Part shown: one piece after another, positions 31,880 to 41,496 of the stretch | How positions within the stretch are numbered: the stretch's first letter is position 1 | Layout of the letters: each line of letters starts with the position of its first letter | NCBI GenBank assembly: GCA_031411495.1 | Contig: JANOBD010000071.1 | Coordinates: forward strand, 54,092-118,091 | Reading direction: 5' to 3' | Length of the DNA stretch: 64,000 nt | Source of the DNA: JANOBD01 sp031411495 | Lineage (GTDB): Bacteria; Planctomycetota; Phycisphaerae; Tepidisphaerales; Tepidisphaeraceae | Program-made: the position numbers and the translations under genes | The notes under the pieces: generated by a model | What the model was told of the DNA's origin: nothing | Databases searched by the model: none | What the model saw: only the letters and a program-made list of their open reading frames with translations

Positions 31880-34816
31880 ATGAGAACCAGGAGTTCGATT
31901 ACCCGTGTGTTGGCGTTCGTCGCGTCGCTGTCGGTGCCACACGGCCTCATCGCTGCGCCGCGCCTCTGGACCCCCTCAGAGGTGTTTGTCGGTGGTGTCG
32001 GGTATCCGAACTTCCGCTCGCCGTCCATCACCGCAACGCCCTCGGGCACACTCATCGCCATCGCCGAAGGACGCTCGTTTGATGATCCTGGGATCGGCAC
32101 GAGCGATTTGGATATTGTGCTTCGTCGCAGCACCGACGGCGGCGCGACGTGGTCGCCGATGCAGGTCGTAGACACATGGACTGGCGGTTCCAGCAGCAAC
32201 CCCACGACCGTCCGCGACAACACAACCGGTCGGCTCTTTCTTCTTTACAATCGCTGGGAAGGCTTTCACGGCACCGTCGATTCGGCGCCCGGCACGAACA
32301 ATAACACCGCATGGGTCAGGCAGTCCGACGACGATGGACTCACCTGGTCCTCGCCGACCAACATCACCACAGCCGTCAAGGACTACAGCAACTGGAACGC
32401 CGTCTCCTTTGGCCCGGGAAGCGGAATCCAGGCGAGCAATGGTCGCCTGCTCGTACCCAGCGCGCGATGGGTGAATGGGTGGGCCGGTTACGCTGTGTTC
32501 AGTACCGATCACGGCGCCACATGGGCGCGCGGCGCGCTCACGCCGGGTGGTAATCTCTCGGGAGAGAACCAACTCGTCCAACTCGCTGATGGAAAAGTAC
32601 TCATGGACGCGCGGCCCAATACGATCAGCAATCCAAGGGCGAACTTCACCAGCACCAACGGCGGGATCACCTGGTCGACGCTCACCGCGGGTCAGTCGGC
32701 ACCCAGTTCCCAGGCCGCGATCGAACGCTTCTCGCTTGCGAGCAACGGCGACGATCGGAATCGAATCCTTTACACCGGGCCCAGGGGTCCGACCGATCGG
32801 CAGGATCTGGTCATCCGCGCCAGCTATGATGAAGCCGTCAGCTATGTTAACGAGCGACTGCTCTATGACGGCTATTCAGGCTACTCAGATATCACAATCC
32901 TGCCCGACAAGAGTATCGGCGTGCTTTTTGAAACCAACGAAGCGCGCAGCCTGACATTCCTTCGACTCAATCGCGAGTGGATCGAGCCGCCAGCAAAACT
33001 CCAGGCGTACGAGGGCTTTCGATACAACACGAACACCCTTGGCACAAAGAACGGCGGACTTCTATGGAACGCCGGCTGGACTGGTGCCGCCAATCTCTCC
33101 GGCGCACCGACGACACGCATCGAAAACAGCGACCTGTCGTACATCGGATTCCCGTTTCCCATTGACGGACAACGACGCGCCTTTAGCGCCAACGGCTCAG
33201 GCGGCGTGATGGCGCGGGCGCTGCCCGCCCCAATTGATCTCAACAGCAACCAGGCCTCCTATCTCTCAATGCTCATTCGTCAGGACGATGTCGGCACCGA
33301 CCTCGAAGGCGTGGCCGAGGCATTGGATATCTCGCTGCTTTCGGGAACCGTCAAGCAGATCGGCTTTGGAATACGCGGAAACGAAAGCCTCTACTACGAC
33401 TTGCCCGGTCAGAGCGGCACCACACCCGTGGACACGCTGATCAAGAACGACGTCTATTACCTCTGTGTGAAGATCGAGCCCCAGGATTCCTCTTGGGGCG
33501 GAAACCGTGACCGGATCTACGTCAAACTCTTCCGCAGCGGAGATGCGATCCCGGCTGTCGACGATGGGTTGGGCTGGAGCCTCGCGGGAACTTCAGGCAG
33601 TAATGCCGCCGCTTCGATCGATCGCATTTTCGTTCGCGGAGGAACCGGCACAAACTGGATTCTGGACGAACTTCGCTTCGGCAAGTCATTCGGCTCGGTG
33701 GTGAGCAATGTTCTCCAGTACCGCTGGACCCACGCCACCGGCGGCGATTGGGGCGACGTCGCCAACTGGGAAGATGATGTTCCCATGGCTGAGGGACAAC
33801 TCGCCCGGTTCGGCGGTGCAATCAGCGCGCCGGCGACCGTCAATCTCCAGGCGACGCGCACCGTAGGCGGCATCGCCTTCGACAACGCCAACTCCTACAC
33901 GCTTTCTGGCGCCGCCGGACAAAGACTCATTCTCAATTCGCCTTCGGGCAACTGCAGTATCACTGTTCTCTCAGGCAGCCACGCCATTCTCGCGCCTGTT
34001 GACTTGAAACAGAACACGGCGATTTCCGTTGCTGCCGGCAGTCGACTTACTCTCGCCAGTGGCATCACTGGCGTTGCCGGGATCGCGCTGACGAACTCCG
34101 GCCAAGGCATGCTCGAAGCTGGCAACCTCCGCGTGGATGACCTGGCGATTGCGCAGGGCACGACGCGCATTCTTCCGAATGGGTTGGCTGCGGGGACGAG
34201 CATCGTGAGGACGCTCTCGCTCACATCGCCGGCCACGCTCGACCTGACAGACAACAGTCTCGTCATCGACTACGCCGGCGCGTCTCCGATCGCGCAGATC
34301 ACCGCGCTCGCAAGCGCCGCGCGAAACGGCGGCACATGGAACGGCGCGGGCTTGACAAGCTCAATGATCGACAGTGCCAACGGGCTTGCTCTTGGAATCG
34401 CCGAAGCGTCTACGCTGGGCGTCTCCGATTTCGGCGGCGTCGCTGTGGACGCGAGCACCGTGCTGGTTCGATATACGCTGCTCGGCGATGCCGATATGGA
34501 TCGTCAGGTCGAGTTCAGCGACCTGCTGCGCCTGGCACAACACTACGAGGAATCGGCTTCGGTTTTCTGGACAGACGGCGACTTCGATTACGACGGAACG
34601 GTCGACTTCAACGACCTCCTGGCGCTGGCACAGCATTACGGCACGGCGCTTCTTGCCGACGGATCGACGCACATTGACGCAGGAACGCAATCATCCTTCA
34701 CATCCGACTGGGTTCTTGCCCAATCGCTGGTTCCCGAACCGTCTACAGTCGGCCTGCTTTGCATGATCGTATGGCCGCTGCGGCGTCGACACCTTGATCA
34801 TCGCTTCGAACTCTGA
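31880..34816 (+). CDS. Sialidase (BNR-repeat) with dockerin-like and PEP-CTERM tail
   Basis: 978 residues from ATG 31880, seven bases after the previous stop, with AGGT upstream. Signal peptide, then a six-bladed sialidase propeller (about 30-380): an FRSPSI segment in the place of the FRIP arginine motif and Asp boxes STDGGATWS, SDDDGLTWSS, STDHGATWAR and STNGGITWST. A jelly-roll-like region and a beta-stalk with GGTWNGAGLTSSMID follow, then dockerin-like GDADMDRQVEFSDLLRLAQH and GDFDYDGTVDFNDLLALAQH, then VPEPSTVGLLCMIVWPLRRR. It presumably cleaves terminal sialic acid or a similar residue from glycans outside the cell. Organisation with the upstream gene as an operon, sharing modules, suggests one surface system. 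Confidence 0.88.
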   Translation: MRTRSSITRVLAFVASLSVPHGLIAAPRLWTPSEVFVGGVGYPNFRSPSITATPSGTLIAIAEGRSFDDPGIGTSDLDIVLRRSTDGGATWSPMQVVDTWTGGSSSNPTTVRDNTTGRLFLLYNRWEGFHGTVDSAPGTNNNTAWVRQSDDDGLTWSSPTNITTAVKDYSNWNAVSFGPGSGIQASNGRLLVPSARWVNGWAGYAVFSTDHGATWARGALTPGGNLSGENQLVQLADGKVLMDARPNTISNPRANFTSTNGGITWSTLTAGQSAPSSQAAIERFSLASNGDDRNRILYTGPRGPTDRQDLVIRASYDEAVSYVNERLLYDGYSGYSDITILPDKSIGVLFETNEARSLTFLRLNREWIEPPAKLQAYEGFRYNTNTLGTKNGGLLWNAGWTGAANLSGAPTTRIENSDLSYIGFPFPIDGQRRAFSANGSGGVMARALPAPIDLNSNQASYLSMLIRQDDVGTDLEGVAEALDISLLSGTVKQIGFGIRGNESLYYDLPGQSGTTPVDTLIKNDVYYLCVKIEPQDSSWGGNRDRIYVKLFRSGDAIPAVDDGLGWSLAGTSGSNAAASIDRIFVRGGTGTNWILDELRFGKSFGSVVSNVLQYRWTHATGGDWGDVANWEDDVPMAEGQLARFGGAISAPATVNLQATRTVGGIAFDNANSYTLSGAAGQRLILNSPSGNCSITVLSGSHAILAPVDLKQNTAISVAAGSRLTLASGITGVAGIALTNSGQGMLEAGNLRVDDLAIAQGTTRILPNGLAAGTSIVRTLSLTSPATLDLTDNSLVIDYAGASPIAQITALASAARNGGTWNGAGLTSSMIDSANGLALGIAEASTLGVSDFGGVAVDASTVLVRYTLLGDADMDRQVEFSDLLRLAQHYEESASVFWTDGDFDYDGTVDFNDLLALAQHYGTALLADGSTHIDAGTQSSFTSDWVLAQSLVPEPSTVGLLCMIVWPLRRRHLDHRFEL

Positions 34817-35056
34817 AAGGGCTTGGTCGACTAAACTCTTCATCGTCGCGGCCGCCGTCTGCGTCTCAAACAGTGACGCATCGGCCGATCGATCCGGCGT
34901 ATTGCCGTTTCAACGGTGATCATCAACACCCGCGAAGACGCATGCGAAGTTGAGGGTTCAATCGATACCACTGCCCGAATTCCGCCATTGATCGCGACGA
35001 ATGTTCGTCACTGCCGCTCTCGCGTCGGTAGAATCATCGAAAGCGGAGGACGGTGG

Positions 35057-36127
35057 ATGACGGAACGGACTGGCCAATGTGTACGCGAGCGCGTCGGCGT
35101 GACAATTCAACAGTACCGGTGTTTTCGCCGCGACGGATTCCTTGTGGTGAAAGGCGTCCTATCGAAGTCTGAGGTGGATGAGCTGCGCACTCACACCGAA
35201 GACCTTATGCAGGGGCGGCTGCCCGAGCAGCGAACCGGCGCGACGGCCCGGCGCCATGGCGACGGCGTGCAGGTGACCGATTTCGGCGCGCCGCCCGAGC
35301 ATCTCACGCCTCAGGAGAAGGCTCACTTCTTCCTCCGCATCCACATGCTTCACCGCCGGCTCGAGTTGCACGAGCGGTACATGCTGCATCCTGGCGTGCT
35401 GGACGTGCTCGAGGTATTGATCGGGCCGGATGTGCTGGCGCTGCAGACGATGCTTTTTCTCAAGCCACCCGGAAGCGAAGGCCAAGGCTGGCATCAGGAT
35501 GCGTACTACATTCCCACTTCGCCCGATACGCTGTGTGGCGCATGGATCGCGATCGACGCGTGCGACGAATACAACGGAGCGATGTGGTTCGCCAAGGGCA
35601 GCGGGCACGAACCCGTCTACCCGCCTTGTCCGGAGATCTACGGCTTCGGCGACAAACTCGTGCACGACATCCGCTACATCAAGGGCGTGAGCGACACCGA
35701 CGATTCGAAGAACGCGCTCGCGCGGGTTGCGGGCGAATACGATCAGGTCCTGGTCTGTGCCGATCCCGGCGACGTCGTGTTTTTCAACGGCCACGTGCTG
35801 CATCGCAGCAAGCGCAACATCACCGCCGACCGTTTCCGGCGGAGCTTTGTCAGTCATTACTGCAACGCGCGATCGTTTACGCAGTGGGGCGTCGAAGAGG
35901 ACGGATCGCTCGATGCGGATGGCAGCGCGAATCGATACCACATCCTCGCGCGCGGCGACACCCACTTGAGTTTCGCGAAGCCGAAGTTTGGCACCGAGTG
36001 CGCCGCAACGCAATCGCGCGCCGGCCGATCCGCGAGCGCAGAGTACGCGGCGAGAATCATCGCCGCGCACAACAACGGACTGCTCGGCTGCGGCATTGCC
36101 GATCCAACGGCCGACCACGATCACTGA
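35057..36127 (+). CDS. Phytanoyl-CoA dioxygenase (PhyH) family protein
   Basis: 356 residues from ATG 35057, preceded by GGAGG. It is an Fe(II)/2-oxoglutarate dioxygenase of the PhyH type: YRCFRRDGFLVVKGVLSKSE at the start, metal ligands H146 and D148 (GWHQDAYYIP) and H249 (NGHVLHRSKRN), plus DACDEYNGAMWFAKGSG and the arginine FRRSFVSHYC for 2-oxoglutarate. Such planctomycete enzymes often lie in polysaccharide and sulfatase regions, but their substrates are unknown. It stands 240 bases after the sialidase with no operator palindrome of its own; the intergenic stretch shows nothing else. Confidence 0.9.
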   Translation: MTERTGQCVRERVGVTIQQYRCFRRDGFLVVKGVLSKSEVDELRTHTEDLMQGRLPEQRTGATARRHGDGVQVTDFGAPPEHLTPQEKAHFFLRIHMLHRRLELHERYMLHPGVLDVLEVLIGPDVLALQTMLFLKPPGSEGQGWHQDAYYIPTSPDTLCGAWIAIDACDEYNGAMWFAKGSGHEPVYPPCPEIYGFGDKLVHDIRYIKGVSDTDDSKNALARVAGEYDQVLVCADPGDVVFFNGHVLHRSKRNITADRFRRSFVSHYCNARSFTQWGVEEDGSLDADGSANRYHILARGDTHLSFAKPKFGTECAATQSRAGRSASAEYAARIIAAHNNGLLGCGIADPTADHDH

Positions 36128-36192
36128 GCCGACACGGTCGACGCGCCCGGAATGGACCGACCAATCGAGAGATCGACCGGCCGGCTCGATCC

Positions 36193-38247
36193 TCACAGGA
36201 CGTCGTTCGCGACGCGCGTTTTCCGGGTAGAGATCTCCGTGGTGTTCGTTGCCGACGCACTCAGTGAGGTCCCGTAGGTCTGCGCGGTGATGAGGAGGTC
36301 GCTGAAATCGACGACGCCGTCGTAGTTGGCGTCGCCGCTGGCGTTGATTGCCGAGGATGCGCCGTAGTTCTGGGCGATGATCAGCAGGTCATCGAAGTTC
36401 ACGGTGAAATCGCCGTTGAAGTCGGCACGAAGGAACCGGAAGGTGATCGTGGGACTCGAGGCCACGACCGCGTTCCCCGCGACATCGGTTGCGCCGCCGG
36501 TGTTGAAAATGCCGGTGTAGACGCCATCGGACAGTGAATTGGCTGGCGAAACGTTGTACCGGTACGCGCCGCTGGGCTGAATGCCGGCGAACGTGGTGTT
36601 GATGAAGCTTTGTCCGGTTGTCGTGTTCGTCAGTGTGAACGGGCCGGGCGTGCCGGGGGACGAGATCGGCTCGCTGAAGGTCGCATCGATCGCCTGGGCA
36701 GGCGAGCGAATGAACGTCGATGTGAGCGTTGGTGCGACCGTATCGATGACGACCGAAAGGGCGGCAGACGGCGCTGAAGTGACCGCTGCGACCGTTGCTG
36801 TTGCGGTAACGGAGTGCGTTCCGTTGGCTATCCCCGGCGCGGTGATCGACCAATTGCCGGCAAAGTCTGCAGCACCTGAAGCGACGACGGCGTTGTCCAC
36901 GAGCAGGTTCACCGTCGCAAAAGCAGTTGCGGTTCCAAGGAATGTGGGCGTGTTGTCGGCGGTGATGTTGTCGACACTGCTCACCCCGAGATCGCTGGAC
37001 GCTGCGAGATCCGGCGTGCTCGGCGGGCTCACGGCGCTGGCGATGATGTGCGTCGTGGTCGCGACCGCGGAGAGCGCACCGAAGTTGTCGGCGGCGCGGG
37101 CGTAATAGGTGTAGGTTCCCGAAGCGAGTCCCGTGGTGGCGACCGTCGCGCTGTAAGGCGATGTCGTGTCGCTGCCGACAAGCGTGTCGGCGGTTACCGT
37201 GCTCGTGGTGCCTGCCTGCAGGCCGGCAATCCCGTTCGTTTCTCGATAAAACGAAACAGAAGCGACCGAGCCGTTGTCCGCCGCGGAAGAGAGCGAGAGG
37301 GTGATCGGTACACCCGTGGCTGAGGATCCGACGTTCGGCGAGAGGGTGCCGACCGTCGGCAGCGGATTCGTGGTGGTGTAGAGGTCTGCCGCGTCGACAT
37401 TTACTAGAGGATAGCCGAGGTCGATGAATTGAGCGGCGGTGAGCCGGCTCAGCGGGTTGCTCGCGCCGGCGATGAAGCCGGTCATCAACTCGTTGCCAAA
37501 GGTCGTTTCGCGCCAGTGCCCGTCGGCCGTGCCCGCGCCGCCGGTGTTCTCAACCGGAACGCTCGTAAGCGCGAGATTCCCGGCCATGCGACGGAATTCG
37601 GCCACGCCGTTCGTACCGGTGTAAACAGGATTGGAGGTTCCGGCGCCGGTGATCAGGCCGTCGAGGCTCCAGATGGTGCCAAGACCCAGAACATGACCCA
37701 TCTCATGGAGGATGACATCACCGAGGGTTCCATTGGCCTGCATGTTAGCAAGGTCCGCCGTGTCGAACGTCATCTCGCCGCTGATGGGAAGGTTCGACGG
37801 GAGTCGGATGAACTGCGGACCGGCCTGCCCGAGGATGCCGCCAACGCCGTCGATGGCCTGGCCCTGCGCGGTGATGCGGATGTCATCAACGGCAGCCCCC
37901 CATTGGGAGGGGCTGGCGCCGATGTCGGGAATATCGCCGGTGATGACCGACTGCCAGCGGGCGGCGGCGTTGGAGAATGCAGCTTGTTGAGCGGCGGTCA
38001 GCCCGCCAGCGAAGGCGATTTCGATCTGGAATCCGGCGACTTCCGCGCCCCCGCCCGACGGCGCTTCGACCGCCTTGATCGCGGGGGTCGTTAGCATGTT
38101 GCCGTACACGCTGCCGTCGGCGTTCAGGACGGTCGAAAGCAAACGACGCGGTTCGCAGGCATCGATCGCGAACAACCGCCGACGATCCGCCCGGGTAGAA
38201 GGCAAACGACGCACTGCCCGACCACGAAGAGGAAATGCAGTTTTCAT
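36193..38247 (-). CDS. Leishmanolysin-like metalloprotease with dockerin-like end
   Basis: 684 residues. The N-terminus carries the planctomycete motif CEPRRLLS at 31-38. A zinc-protease domain (about 60-290) has HEMGHVLGLG (H181, E182, H185), a distant third ligand H244 (ADGHWRE) and a Met-turn ELMTGF (M255), as in M8 leishmanolysins. Two or three Ig-like domains with SxSPTxxLSS-type strands follow (about 300-600) and two dockerin-like segments end the chain (RADFNGDFTVNFDDLLIIAQ; GDANYDGVVDFSDLLITAQT). There is no PEP-CTERM tail. It is probably secreted and attached through the dockerin-like part. It ends 66 bases from the convergent PhyH gene. Confidence 0.88.
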   Translation of the reverse strand: MKTAFPLRGRAVRRLPSTRADRRRLFAIDACEPRRLLSTVLNADGSVYGNMLTTPAIKAVEAPSGGGAEVAGFQIEIAFAGGLTAAQQAAFSNAAARWQSVITGDIPDIGASPSQWGAAVDDIRITAQGQAIDGVGGILGQAGPQFIRLPSNLPISGEMTFDTADLANMQANGTLGDVILHEMGHVLGLGTIWSLDGLITGAGTSNPVYTGTNGVAEFRRMAGNLALTSVPVENTGGAGTADGHWRETTFGNELMTGFIAGASNPLSRLTAAQFIDLGYPLVNVDAADLYTTTNPLPTVGTLSPNVGSSATGVPITLSLSSAADNGSVASVSFYRETNGIAGLQAGTTSTVTADTLVGSDTTSPYSATVATTGLASGTYTYYARAADNFGALSAVATTTHIIASAVSPPSTPDLAASSDLGVSSVDNITADNTPTFLGTATAFATVNLLVDNAVVASGAADFAGNWSITAPGIANGTHSVTATATVAAVTSAPSAALSVVIDTVAPTLTSTFIRSPAQAIDATFSEPISSPGTPGPFTLTNTTTGQSFINTTFAGIQPSGAYRYNVSPANSLSDGVYTGIFNTGGATDVAGNAVVASSPTITFRFLRADFNGDFTVNFDDLLIIAQNYGASSAINASGDANYDGVVDFSDLLITAQTYGTSLSASATNTTEISTRKTRVANDVL

Positions 38248-38434
38248 GATCTCTTTCGAAAGGAGTTACCGGACTATACCACGCACTTTGAACATGAAAA
38301 CGCGAAATCTCGGTCGTGCCCTCACCCAGAATCGACGTGCAGACGACCGCGAAACGCCGGCTCGAAATCGGTGATACGCCATCTGACGAAGTCCACTCGG
38401 CAAGTGATCGGCATTCGGTTAGCATCCGAAGGTC

Positions 38435-39610
38435 ATGGGCATCGCACGGACGCGACGCAAGCAAGCACGGAAGCTCCCCGTTCGCGCGATCGGGCTGGGG
38501 CTGCTCATCGGTTTTGTCGCCGTCGCCGGCTGCCTCGTCTCCCCGAAAGCCCGTCATTCTCGCACCGACGGCGAGCCGACGGTTCGCGTCCGGCTGCTCG
38601 CCAAAGCAGCCACCGTGGATCTGGTCGTTGACGGGACGCGTCGAACGATTTTCGCGGCCAACATTCGTAAGCCGACCTCCGTGGAATCGAAATCGGATGA
38701 TCCGATCTCCATCGCCGGCCGACGCTTTCGCGGAAGCGTCCTGCTGGTCCCGGCGGGTGATGACACGTTCGACGTGATCAATGTGATCGGGATCGAAGAT
38801 TACATCTCCGGCGTCGTCCCGCGCGAGTCGCCGTCGACCTGGCCGATCGATGCGCTCAAAGCGCAGGCGATCGCGGCGCGAACGTATGCGATCTACCAGT
38901 TGCGGACACGCGCCGGCAACGACCGGGCCTTTGACGTCTACGCCGACGTCCGCTCGCAGGCCTATGGCGGTGTCGACGACGAGCAGTCGGCGTCGAGCCA
39001 GGCCGTCGACGAGACGCGCGGCGTCGTCCTGGCGCAGGGCCCCAAAGGCGATGAGAAAATCTTCTGCACCTACTTCAGCGCGACCTGTGGTGGACTGACG
39101 GCCAGTGGCGCGGATGTCTTTGACGATTCAACGCCCACGCTTCGCGAACGCGTGAGCGACGGCTGCATCGATGCGCCGCGCTATCGCTGGGCCGAGGTCG
39201 CGATCAAGAAGGACGAACTGACGAGGCGAATCAAGGTCTGGGGCGATCGGAACAAGATGAGCATCGCGTCGATGGCGAAAGTGAAATCGATCGACGTTCT
39301 CGGCCGCAACGCGGTGGGCCGTCCCAACCGCTTCGCCGTGACGGACGAGACCGGCAAACGGTACACGATGGATGCCGAGCAGATGCGCAACGCCTGCAAC
39401 GCCGACGGGCCGAAGGACGTGCAGATTTACAGCAGCTTCTTCACGCCGATCGCGACGGCGGACAGCATCCGGTTCACGGAAGGGCGCGGCTGGGGTCACG
39501 GCGTCGGCCTGTGCCAGTGGTGCGCCGCCGGCTGGAGTAAACGCGGGATGAAGTACGACGCGATTTTGAAGAAGTCGTATCCGGGTGCGATGCTGGTGAA
39601 GGCTTACTGA
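38435..39610 (+). CDS. SpoIID/LytB-domain lipoprotein-like protein
   Basis: 391 residues with an N-terminal membrane segment ending in VAVAGC, possibly a lipobox. The SpoIID domain spans about 90-375: IGIEDYISGVVPRESPSTWP, LKAQAIAARTYAIYQL, YFSATCGGLT and the C-terminal GRGWGHGVGLCQWCA. SpoIID is a lytic transglycosylase acting on denuded glycan strands during sporulation; in non-sporulating bacteria these homologues are thought to remodel peptidoglycan. The conserved glutamate of VPRES is present. It lies upstream of tgt-yajC-secDF on the same strand with a 143-base gap, so co-transcription is uncertain. It is divergent from the protease gene. Confidence 0.9.
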   Translation: MGIARTRRKQARKLPVRAIGLGLLIGFVAVAGCLVSPKARHSRTDGEPTVRVRLLAKAATVDLVVDGTRRTIFAANIRKPTSVESKSDDPISIAGRRFRGSVLLVPAGDDTFDVINVIGIEDYISGVVPRESPSTWPIDALKAQAIAARTYAIYQLRTRAGNDRAFDVYADVRSQAYGGVDDEQSASSQAVDETRGVVLAQGPKGDEKIFCTYFSATCGGLTASGADVFDDSTPTLRERVSDGCIDAPRYRWAEVAIKKDELTRRIKVWGDRNKMSIASMAKVKSIDVLGRNAVGRPNRFAVTDETGKRYTMDAEQMRNACNADGPKDVQIYSSFFTPIATADSIRFTEGRGWGHGVGLCQWCAAGWSKRGMKYDAILKKSYPGAMLVKAY

Positions 39611-39753
39611 TGGGATCTATCTAGCCCCGTCGCTGGCGCCGGGTTCATCACACCCTCGCGTCGCGGCTAGATGGTTTGGGACGGTCCAGGGTCTTTCGAC
39701 GATGCGCGGGTCTACCTGAGACCGGAAAAACCGGTTACAACTCGCCGTTTCCG

Positions 39754-40902
39754 ATGGACCGACCGCTTCGATACCAGTGTTTCAAAACCGACCCGACCAG
39801 TGCAGCGCGGCTTGGGCGGGTGACCACGCGCCATGGGCACTTTGATACGCCCGCGTTCATGCCGGTGGGGACGCAGGGGACGATCAAGGGGCTGTTGCCC
39901 GATCTGGTGAAAGACACGGGGTCGCAGTGCATCCTCGCGAACACCTACCACCTCATGCTCCGGCCGGGGGAGAAGGTCGTCCGCGATCTGGGGTATCTCC
40001 ACGCGTTCATGGGATGGCGCGGCTCGATCCTCACCGACTCCGGCGGGTTTCAGGTCTATTCGCTCTCGGAGCTCAACAAGATCAACGACGACGGCGTGAC
40101 GTTCAAGAGCCAGATCGACGGGGCGATGATCCACCTCACGCCGCAGCGGTCGATCCAGATCCAAAACGATCTCGGGGCGGACATCATCATGTGCTTTGAT
40201 GAATGCCCGGAGTCGACGGCGCCGATGGAAGTCCAGCGGGGCGCGATCGAGCGGACGATCCGCTGGGCGGCGATCTGCAAGGAATCGCACGGACGAGAAA
40301 ACGATCAGAGCCTGTTCGGCATCGTGCAGGGCGGGCTCGACCCGCAGCTTCGGGCGATGTGCGCGGCAGAGCTGGTGAAGCTCGATTTCCCCGGTTACGC
40401 GGTCGGCGGATTGGCGGTGGGCGAGGGGTTTGAGGCGATGCTGGCCGTGCTGGACGTCACGACGCCGCTGCTGCCGAAGGACAAGCCACGCTACCTGATG
40501 GGCGTGGGCTACCCACGAGATCTGGTGGAATCGGTCGCGCGGGGTATCGACATGTTCGATTGCGTGCTGCCGACGCGGAACGGCAGGAGCGCGAACGCGT
40601 GGACGAGCAGGGGGCAGATTCGGCTCAGAAACGCGAAATACGCAACCGATCGCTCGCCGGTGGATGAAGCGTGTGATTGTCCGTGCTGCCGGCAGTTTTC
40701 GCGCGGCGCGATCCGGCATTATTTCATGGCGGGCGAGATGCTTGGACCGATCCTGCTTTCCCTGCATAATGTGCGGTTCTACCAGCGACTGATGGCCGAC
40801 GTTCGGCAGGCGCTGGCGGAGGATCGTTTCGAGTCGTTTCGCCGATCCGACGCGCGCTGTTCGCTCGGGCCGGGCACGGTCGGGAACGCAGTGGAGAGTT
40901 GA
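39754..40902 (+). CDS. tgt: Queuine tRNA-ribosyltransferase
   Basis: 382 residues from ATG 39754; no strong ribosome-binding site is visible and an earlier in-frame start at 39676 is unlikely since the family begins near FxxxxTDxxxxARxG. Diagnostic motifs: LANTYHLMLRPG, LTDSGGFQVYSLSEL (D95), RGIDMFDCVLPTRNGRSANA (catalytic Asp), and the zinc site CDCPCC with a later His (LLSLHNVRFY). The enzyme exchanges guanine 34 for preQ1 in tRNAs for Asp, Asn, His and Tyr. It is the first gene of the conserved tgt-yajC-secDF cluster. A strong hairpin follows its stop. Confidence 0.96.
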   Translation: MDRPLRYQCFKTDPTSAARLGRVTTRHGHFDTPAFMPVGTQGTIKGLLPDLVKDTGSQCILANTYHLMLRPGEKVVRDLGYLHAFMGWRGSILTDSGGFQVYSLSELNKINDDGVTFKSQIDGAMIHLTPQRSIQIQNDLGADIIMCFDECPESTAPMEVQRGAIERTIRWAAICKESHGRENDQSLFGIVQGGLDPQLRAMCAAELVKLDFPGYAVGGLAVGEGFEAMLAVLDVTTPLLPKDKPRYLMGVGYPRDLVESVARGIDMFDCVLPTRNGRSANAWTSRGQIRLRNAKYATDRSPVDEACDCPCCRQFSRGAIRHYFMAGEMLGPILLSLHNVRFYQRLMADVRQALAEDRFESFRRSDARCSLGPGTVGNAVES

Positions 40903-40904
40903 GA

Positions 40905-40943
40905 GTCGAGAGTGGAGAGTTTAAATAACTCTCCACTCTCGAC
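40905..40943. repeat. Perfect 17-bp hairpin between tgt and yajC
   Basis: Arms 40905-40921 and 40927-40943 are perfect complements around a 5-base AT loop (TAAAT), starting three bases after the tgt stop. The arms are made of repeated GAGAGT units. It has no T run, so it may be a repeat-derived RNA stabiliser or partial terminator rather than a true terminator. Confidence 0.75.
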
Positions 40944-40978
40944 TTTACACTCTCCGCTGTTTTGGAAAGGAAGTTCCG

Positions 40979-41341
40979 TTGTCTCTGTTTCACTACATTG
41001 CCACTGCCGCAACCACCGGCGCGCCGGGCACCCCCGCGCCAGGACAAGGCGGGATCGTCCCGCTACTGATCAATCTCGCGCCGATCATCGTCGGCTTCAT
41101 GGTTCTCATGTGGATCATGAACGGCTCCAAGCGAAAGCAGGAACGCGAGCGAAACGCGCTGCTCTCCAACCTGAAGCGCGGCGACAAGATCCGCCTCATC
41201 GGCGGCGAGTTTGGAGCGGTCGTCGAAGTGAAGGACAACAAGGTCCAGGTGAAGGTCGACGAAAGCTCGAATACCAAGATCTGGTACGCCCGTGACGCCG
41301 TTCAGGCCGTCGAGAAGGAAACGAAGGACGAAGTGAAGTAG
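40979..41341 (+). CDS. yajC: Preprotein translocase subunit YajC
   Basis: 120 residues from TTG 40979, supported by GGAAAGGAAG just upstream. One membrane helix (LLINLAPIIVGFMVLMWIM, about 28-46), followed by the YajC cytosolic domain (KRKQERERNALLSNLKRGDK, then IGGEFGAVVEVKDNKVQVKV). YajC associates with SecDF and YidC at the translocon. Position between tgt and secDF is the classic arrangement. Confidence 0.95.
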   Translation: MSLFHYIATAATTGAPGTPAPGQGGIVPLLINLAPIIVGFMVLMWIMNGSKRKQERERNALLSNLKRGDKIRLIGGEFGAVVEVKDNKVQVKVDESSNTKIWYARDAVQAVEKETKDEVK

Positions 41342-41490
41342 TGGGCAGTAAACGGCAGGCAGTGGGCAGGCCCCGCGTCACCGTCATTGCTCGAAGAGAC
41401 CATCGAGACTGTTTTGAGGAGTTGAGCAGCGCACGTATCCGCGAACGGCCGGTTTCCACCGCCCACCGCCCACGGCCCACTGCCCACTGA
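41341..41490. repeat. Intergenic GC-rich CCCACTGCC repeats, yajC-secDF
   Basis: The gap holds GTGGGCAGTAAACGGCAGG and CAGTGGGCAGGCC at its left and ACCGCCCACCGCCCACGG and CCCACTGCCCACTG at its right: the two sides are complementary and could fold the 150-base spacer into one long imperfect stem. A related block, CCCACTGCCCACTGCC, recurs at 57841-57856. Confidence 0.6.
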
Positions 41491-41496
41491 TAAAGA

